The notes below the pieces were generated by a model. That model made no database searches and was not told the origin of the DNA. It worked only from the letters and a program-made list of their open reading frames with translations. Of a stretch of DNA of 18,463 nt, positions 14,463 to 18,463 are shown piece by piece. Every line of letters starts with the position of its first letter. The first letter of the stretch is position 1. The translations under genes and the position numbers were made by a program. Source of the stretch: CAIYRG01 sp035318785 (GTDB taxonomy: Bacteria; Pseudomonadota; Alphaproteobacteria; Micropepsales; Micropepsaceae); NCBI GenBank assembly GCA_035318785.1, contig DATHDZ010000221.1, forward strand, positions 1 to 18,463, given 5' to 3'.

Positions 14463-14490
14463 TTGACTTACCCCCTTCCCTCCCTACACT
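14463..14490 (+). promoter_or_regulatory. Promoter candidate for sdhCDA
   Basis: TTGACT (14463-14468) and TACACT (14485-14490) are separated by 16 bases. Transcription would start near 14497, giving a leader of about 34 bases to the sdhC ATG. It is the best sigma-70-like match in the 255-base gap 14276-14530. Confidence 0.5.
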
Positions 14491-14530
14491 CCGGGCCGCA
14501 CGAAACTTGCGATTCATCCAAGGAAATTTG

Positions 14531-14965
14531 ATGGCCGATGCCCCCAACAGCCCAGGGCCCAGCCCGCGGCCCTTTGGGCGTCCCTTGTCGCCGCATCTTC
14601 AGATCTACCGCTGGCCGATCACCATGGTGGCCTCCATCGCCCATCGCGCGACGGGCCTGGCGCTTGCCGCCGGCACGCTCCTGCTTTCGTGGTGGCTGAT
14701 CGCGGCTGCCGCGGGCCCCGACGCCTATGCAATATTCGCCCGCGTGGCGGCAAATCCGGTGGGCGAAATCATCCTGTTTGGTTTCCTCTGGTCGCTGGCT
14801 TTCCATCTCTTGAACGGCATCCGCCATCTCGCGTGGGACGTCGGCTACGGATTTCATGTGCCGACGGCGAAGCTGACGGCAGCGCTGGTTTTCGTGGGTT
14901 CGCTGTTGCTTGCGGTGGGGGCTTTCGTCGTCGCTTTCGTGGTCAGGGCGGGGTTCGGCGTATGA
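14531..14965 (+). CDS. sdhC: Succinate dehydrogenase cytochrome b556 subunit
   Basis: This encodes a 144-residue membrane anchor of complex II, which holds heme b and the quinone site with SdhD. The signature RPLSPHLQIYRWPITMVASIAHRATG is present, followed by three hydrophobic segments (about 40-62, 78-98, 115-139). His92 in HLLNGIRHLAWD matches the heme-ligand segment. ATG 14531 is preceded by AAGGA with seven bases spacing, which decides it over an in-frame start 35 codons upstream. Its stop overlaps sdhD in ATGA. It leads the sdhCDA operon and is the first conserved gene after the island. Confidence 0.95.
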   Translation: MADAPNSPGPSPRPFGRPLSPHLQIYRWPITMVASIAHRATGLALAAGTLLLSWWLIAAAAGPDAYAIFARVAANPVGEIILFGFLWSLAFHLLNGIRHLAWDVGYGFHVPTAKLTAALVFVGSLLLAVGAFVVAFVVRAGFGV

Positions 14966-15354
14966 CCGCGCGTGATTTCCGCACGCCGCTCGCGCAAGTC
15001 GAAGGTCTCGGCACAGCCAGATCGGGCACGACCCATTTCTGGCATCAGCGCATGACGGCGGTTGCGCTCATTCCGCTCTCTCTCTGGTTCGTCGCCTCGG
15101 CGCTCGCTTACGTCGGCGCGGAACAAGGCGCGGTTGCCGCCTATTTCGCCGAACCTCTCAACGCGGTCCTGATGTTCCTCTTTGTCCTGGCGAGCACCTA
15201 TCATATGTCGCTCGGCGTTCAGATCATCATCGAGGATTATTTCCACCACGAGGGCCAGAAGATCGCAGCTCTGATGCTCAACCGATTTGCCGCTTTTGCG
15301 ATCGGCGCGGCGTCCGCATTCGCGCTCGTCAGGATGTCGCTCGCAGGACATTGA
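14962..15354 (+). CDS. sdhD: Succinate dehydrogenase membrane anchor subunit
   Basis: This encodes a 130-residue second membrane anchor. The opening LAQVEGLGTARSGTTHFWHQRMTAVA is typical of alphaproteobacterial SdhD. Three hydrophobic segments follow, with YHMSLGVQIIIEDYFH (His81) as the heme/quinone segment. The ATG is in a four-base overlap with the sdhC stop, so it is translationally coupled; a longer open frame upstream is only the shadow of sdhC. Its TGA is one base before the sdhA ATG. Confidence 0.95.
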   Translation: MTARDFRTPLAQVEGLGTARSGTTHFWHQRMTAVALIPLSLWFVASALAYVGAEQGAVAAYFAEPLNAVLMFLFVLASTYHMSLGVQIIIEDYFHHEGQKIAALMLNRFAAFAIGAASAFALVRMSLAGH

Positions 15355-15355
15355 T

Positions 15356-17143
15356 ATGACCGCTTATCCCATCACCGATCACAATTTCGACGTCGTCGTC
15401 GTCGGGGCGGGTGGCGCAGGACTCCGCGCCACCTTGGAAGCGGCAAAGCAAGGTCTCAAGGTCGCCTGCATCACCAAAGTCTTCCCCACTCGCAGCCATA
15501 CCGTGGCGGCGCAAGGCGGCATCTCGGCCGCGCTTGGCAATATGAGCGAGGACGATTGGCGCTGGCACATGTACGACACGGTGAAGGGCTCCGATTGGCT
15601 CGGGGATCAGGACGCCATCGAATATCTCTGCCGCCGCGCGCCAGAAGCCGTCTACGAGTTGGAACATTTCGGCGTGCCCTTTTCCCGCATGGAAGACGGG
15701 CGCCTCTTTCAACGCGCCTTCGGCGGCATGACGCTGCATTACGGCAAACAACAGGCGCTGCGCACCTGTGCTGCGGCCGACCGCACGGGTCACGCGATCC
15801 TGCACACCCTCTACGGACAGTCGCTGCGCTACGATGTGAATTTCTTTATCGAGTTTTTTGCGCTCGACCTCATCATGGAGGATGGCGGCTGTCGGGGCGT
15901 GATGGCTTGGAAGCTCGACGACGGCACCATCCACCGCTTCCGCGCCCATCGCACGATTCTCGCCACCGGCGGTTATGGCCGGGCCTATTTCTCCTGCACC
16001 TCGGCGCACACCTGCACCGGCGACGGCAACGCCATGGTGTTGCGCGCCGGACTGCCGCTTGAGGACATGGAGTTCGTTCAATTCCATCCGACGGGCGTCT
16101 ACGGCGCCGGCGTCTTGATCACCGAAGGCTCACGCGGCGAAGGCGGCTATCTCACCAACTCGGCGGGCGAGCGTTTCATGGAACGCTACGCGCCCAATGC
16201 CAAGGACCTTGCCTCGCGCGATGTGGTGTCCCGCGCGATGACCATCGAAATTCGCGAGGGTCGCGGCGTTGGACCGCTCAAGGATCATATCTATCTGCAT
16301 CTCTCTCATCTCGATCCGAAGCTCTTGCACGAGCGCCTGCCCGGCATCACAGAATCTGCGCGCATATTCGCCGGCGTGGACATCACCAAGCAGCCGATCC
16401 CGGTCCTGCCGACGGTCCATTACAATATGGGTGGGATCCCCGCGAACTATCTCGGCGAAGTGCGGACGTTGAGGAAGGACGATCCCGACGCCATCGTGCC
16501 GGGCCTCTTCGCGATCGGCGAAGCGGCCTGCGTTTCGGTCCATGGCGCGAATCGACTCGGCTCGAATTCGCTGTGCGATCTGGTCGTTTTCGGCAAGGCT
16601 GCCGGCGCGCGAGCCGCCGAAGGCATTCGCCCGGGCGAAATGCATGCAGACCTGCCGAAGAATGCCGGCGACGATGCCTTGGCGCGGCTCGACAACTTTC
16701 GTTACGCCAAAGGAAAGACGCCGACCGCCGTGCTGCGTCTCGCCATGCAGCGTGTCATGCAGGAAGACGCCGCCGTCTTTCGCACCGCCGAGACGCTGCA
16801 GAATGGCCAAAGGCGCGTTCGCGAAGTGTTTCGCGGCATTGCGGACCTCGGGGTTTCCGATCGCGGCATGATCTGGAACACGGATCTCGTGGAAACGCTC
16901 GAATTCGACAATCTGATCGGGCAGGCGATCGTTACCATCGACGCCGCGACCACCCGCACGGAATCCCGCGGCGCGCATGCGCGTGAGGATTATCCCGATC
17001 GCGACGACAACAATTGGTTGAAGCACACGCTCATCTGGCTCGACGAAAGAACGGCGGAGACGCGCATCGAATTCCGCCCGGTTCACCTGTACACGCTGAC
17101 CAACGACATGGAACCGATCCCGCCCAAGCCGCGGACGTATTGA
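15356..17143 (+). CDS. sdhA: Succinate dehydrogenase flavoprotein subunit
   Basis: This encodes a 595-residue catalytic subunit that oxidises succinate to fumarate with covalent FAD, linking the TCA cycle to the quinone pool. FAD-binding GAGGAG is at 17-22. His48 in TRSHTVAAQGG is the FAD attachment site. Further conserved segments are HMYDTVKGSDWLGDQ, QFHPTGVYGAG, TEGSRGEGGYL and VHGANRLGSNSL. The C-terminus ends in NDMEPIPPKPRTY as expected for the family. Length is normal and no residue is missing. It starts one base after sdhD. What follows is not sdhB but, after 97 bases, a dioxygenase-like gene; sdhB is at 7175-7969 on the other strand. Confidence 0.98.
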   Translation: MTAYPITDHNFDVVVVGAGGAGLRATLEAAKQGLKVACITKVFPTRSHTVAAQGGISAALGNMSEDDWRWHMYDTVKGSDWLGDQDAIEYLCRRAPEAVYELEHFGVPFSRMEDGRLFQRAFGGMTLHYGKQQALRTCAAADRTGHAILHTLYGQSLRYDVNFFIEFFALDLIMEDGGCRGVMAWKLDDGTIHRFRAHRTILATGGYGRAYFSCTSAHTCTGDGNAMVLRAGLPLEDMEFVQFHPTGVYGAGVLITEGSRGEGGYLTNSAGERFMERYAPNAKDLASRDVVSRAMTIEIREGRGVGPLKDHIYLHLSHLDPKLLHERLPGITESARIFAGVDITKQPIPVLPTVHYNMGGIPANYLGEVRTLRKDDPDAIVPGLFAIGEAACVSVHGANRLGSNSLCDLVVFGKAAGARAAEGIRPGEMHADLPKNAGDDALARLDNFRYAKGKTPTAVLRLAMQRVMQEDAAVFRTAETLQNGQRRVREVFRGIADLGVSDRGMIWNTDLVETLEFDNLIGQAIVTIDAATTRTESRGAHAREDYPDRDDNNWLKHTLIWLDERTAETRIEFRPVHLYTLTNDMEPIPPKPRTY

Positions 17144-17240
17144 CGCACAAATCCGTCTCGGCAATGCGTTTCTCGGGTACGTTGTCGGCCTCGGGAATGC
17201 GGCGTAGGATCATGATGGGTGGGCTCCAAAGGAGTTTCCG

Positions 17241-17846
17241 ATGCCCGCACAGGAACATCCATCACGCCGCCTGATTCTGAAACGGGCTCTTGCTGTCGGC
17301 GGGCTCGGCCTCGGCGTACCTCATACAACGACAATGTTCGCGCAAACCATTGCCGCACCAACGCCGGAATGCCGCGACGGCGACGATCCGACCGAGCCGC
17401 AAATCGAAGGTCCTTTCTTCAAGCCGCGCTCGCCCGAACGCGCCGATCTGGTCGAGCCCGGAACCCGCGGAAGACTCTACCAACTCGAAGGCTTGGTGCT
17501 GACGCGCTCTTGTCGTCCTGTCGCGGGCGCGCTTCTCGATCTGTGGCACGCGAACGAGAACGGCGACTACGACGATTCCGGCTTCCGCTATCGCGGCCAT
17601 CTGTTTTCCGACTCCGCAGGGCGCTATCGATTCCGTACCATTCTTCCGGGGCTCTATCCCGGACGAACACGCCATTACCACCTGAAAGTGCAAGCACCCC
17701 GGCAGCGCATTCTCACGACCCAGCTTTATTTTCCGAACGAGCCGCGAAACGGCCACGATGATTTTTTCTCACCTCAACTCTTGATGCGCGTCTCACAAGC
17801 CTCTCCCCTCTCGTCGGCGCACTTCGATTTCATTCTCAATATGTGA
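17241..17846 (+). CDS. Exported intradiol ring-cleavage dioxygenase-like protein
   Basis: This encodes a 201-residue protein. The N-terminus SRRLILKRALAVGGLGLGV has twin Arg9-Arg10 and a hydrophobic stretch, a likely Tat signal; cleavage may be near FAQT-IAAP. The body matches the intradiol dioxygenase fold (EGPFFKP, GALLDLWHANENGDYDD, FRTILPGLYPG, RHYHLKV). All four Fe(III) ligands are visible: Tyr110, Tyr139, His145 and His147. Known intradiol enzymes cleave catechols such as protocatechuate in the cytoplasm; exported short versions of unknown substrate exist. There is a perfect AAAGGAG six bases before the ATG. It sits 97 bases after sdhA without a visible terminator, and no aromatic-degradation genes are nearby. 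Confidence 0.82.
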   Translation: MPAQEHPSRRLILKRALAVGGLGLGVPHTTTMFAQTIAAPTPECRDGDDPTEPQIEGPFFKPRSPERADLVEPGTRGRLYQLEGLVLTRSCRPVAGALLDLWHANENGDYDDSGFRYRGHLFSDSAGRYRFRTILPGLYPGRTRHYHLKVQAPRQRILTTQLYFPNEPRNGHDDFFSPQLLMRVSQASPLSSAHFDFILNM

Positions 17847-17891
17847 GTCCGAACCAGCGAAGCGACGCGGGCCTGAACGCAACTTCCTTTA

Positions 17892-17952
17892 AATAGGCGG
17901 TTTTTCCCCTATTCGAGTTGATCTGCCGGTGGAACCTTAACCCCACGGGGTT
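17892..17952. terminator. Two short hairpins after the dioxygenase gene
   Basis: AATAGG/CCTATT (17892-17897 and 17908-17913) has a loop containing TTTTT. AACCC/GGGTT (17939-17943 and 17948-17952) is followed by CGTTTTCT. Either could end the dioxygenase transcript; both stems are short. Confidence 0.35.
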
Positions 17953-17980
17953 CGTTTTCTGTTCAGTTCAGGTTCGGGCT

Positions 17981-18002
17981 GCGCGCCTCAAATTGAGCGC
18001 GC
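17981..18002. repeat. Imperfect 22-base palindrome in the leader of the last gene
   Basis: GCGCGCCTCAA (17981-17991) and TTGAGCGCGC (17993-18002) are inverted copies with one bulged C and a one-base centre. It lies about 50 bases before the start of the glycine-zipper gene and may be an operator or a leader hairpin. Confidence 0.5.
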
Positions 18003-18053
18003 TTGAGTTCGGGAAGGCGCCACGGTACCGCGCCTCAGGGAAAGGAAAAGACC

Positions 18054-18463
18054 ATGTGGAAGAAAAAAGCGTTGGGCATCTTGACCGCGGCGGCAATGGC
18101 GGGAAGCGCCATTCAGCCCGTGATGGCGCAGAATTACGGCGGCAATTACGGCAATGGCTATAACAATGACTACAACGGCAACAACAACACCCCCTACGAC
18201 AACAACGCCTACTCCAACGACAACAACAACTATAACAGCGATCGCGATCGCTATGAGCAGCAGCGCCAGCAATATGAGCGCGACCGCAACAATTACGACC
18301 GCACTTACGGCAATCGCGCAGCGCGGTTCGACCGCATGGCGTATTTGCGCGAATGCGAACGGCAAAAGTCCGGCAACACGGCCGGCGGTGCGATTGTCGG
18401 CGCGCTAGCCGGTGGTCTGCTCGGCAATACCATCTCACGAGGCCCGCAGCGCGGCACCGGGAC
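18054..18463 (+). CDS. Secreted Asn/Tyr-rich glycine-zipper protein, 5' part
   Basis: This gene runs off the window; 136 codons are visible. AAGGAAAAG just before the ATG is a good ribosome site. The first 25 residues (MWKKKALGILTAAAMAG, ending VMA) are a Sec signal peptide with likely cleavage before QNYGG. Residues 26-62 are low complexity, rich in Asn, Tyr, Gly and Asp (NYGGNYGNGYNN, NDNNNYN). Then comes a charged Arg/Gln/Tyr helix (RDRYEQQRQQYERDR) and a glycine zipper, GGAIVGALAGGLLGNTISRG, as in the 17-kDa surface antigen/glycine-zipper 2TM family. This suggests an outer-membrane or periplasmic protein; function unknown. The codon pattern with repeated AAC/AAT and TAC makes the 18140-18240 DNA repetitive. 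Confidence 0.85.
   Translation, partial: MWKKKALGILTAAAMAGSAIQPVMAQNYGGNYGNGYNNDYNGNNNTPYDNNAYSNDNNNYNSDRDRYEQQRQQYERDRNNYDRTYGNRAARFDRMAYLRECERQKSGNTAGGAIVGALAGGLLGNTISRGPQRGTG

Noticed and set aside
16130..17164. Open frame of 344 codons on the minus strand opposite sdhA
   Set aside because: It is antisense to the highly conserved sdhA; no ribosome site or domain supports it.
18140..18240. AAC/AAT-rich tract as a microsatellite or repeat array
   Set aside because: It is explained by the Asn/Tyr-rich codons of the secreted protein; the unit is irregular.

Overview
This window is a stretch of alphaproteobacterial chromosome. The ATP synthase order atpA-atpG-atpD-atpC, the SdhC/SdhD/SdhA sequences, the rpe-heparinase pair and the high G+C coding all point that way. 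I cannot name the genus from sequence alone.

Layout. Bases 1-3317 (+) hold the end of the F1 ATP synthase operon: the atpA 3' end, atpG, atpD and atpC. An Ohr-type organic hydroperoxide reductase gene is inserted translationally between atpG and atpD. Bases 3488-7178 (+) hold a ferritin-like diiron protein and two tandem paralogues of a TPR-plus-methyltransferase protein. The first paralogue carries an extra internal duplication of its TPR block. Bases 7175-11180 (-) form a compact run, in transcription order: rpe, a heparinase II/III-like protein, a zinc-ribbon methyltransferase and sdhB. sdhB meets the second TPR-methyltransferase tail to tail with overlapping stop codons.

Bases ~11220-14450 look like an accessory island, visibly richer in A+T and with weaker codon bias. 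On the minus strand it carries an Abi-like HEPN protein and a winged-helix-like hypothetical protein. On the plus strand it carries a frameshifted, 5'-truncated IS1-type transposase and a 93-residue Cas2/SinR-like protein bracketed by two strong hairpins. The island sits between rpe and sdhC.

Bases 14463-17143 (+) hold a promoter candidate and sdhC-sdhD-sdhA, with sdhB displaced to the other strand about 6.5 kb away. Then come a Tat-exported intradiol-dioxygenase-like protein (17241-17846) and the 5' part of a secreted Asn/Tyr-rich glycine-zipper protein that runs off the window.

How the genes work together. The core genes belong to respiration and oxidative phosphorylation (complex II, ATP synthase), with a peroxide-detoxifying enzyme wired into the ATP synthase transcript. 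The most distinctive observations are ohr inside atp, the split sdh locus, the TPR-methyltransferase duplication, and the small defence-like island with its Abi/HEPN and Cas2-like genes. No tRNA, rRNA or CRISPR array was seen, and no gene-free stretch exceeds about 260 bases.
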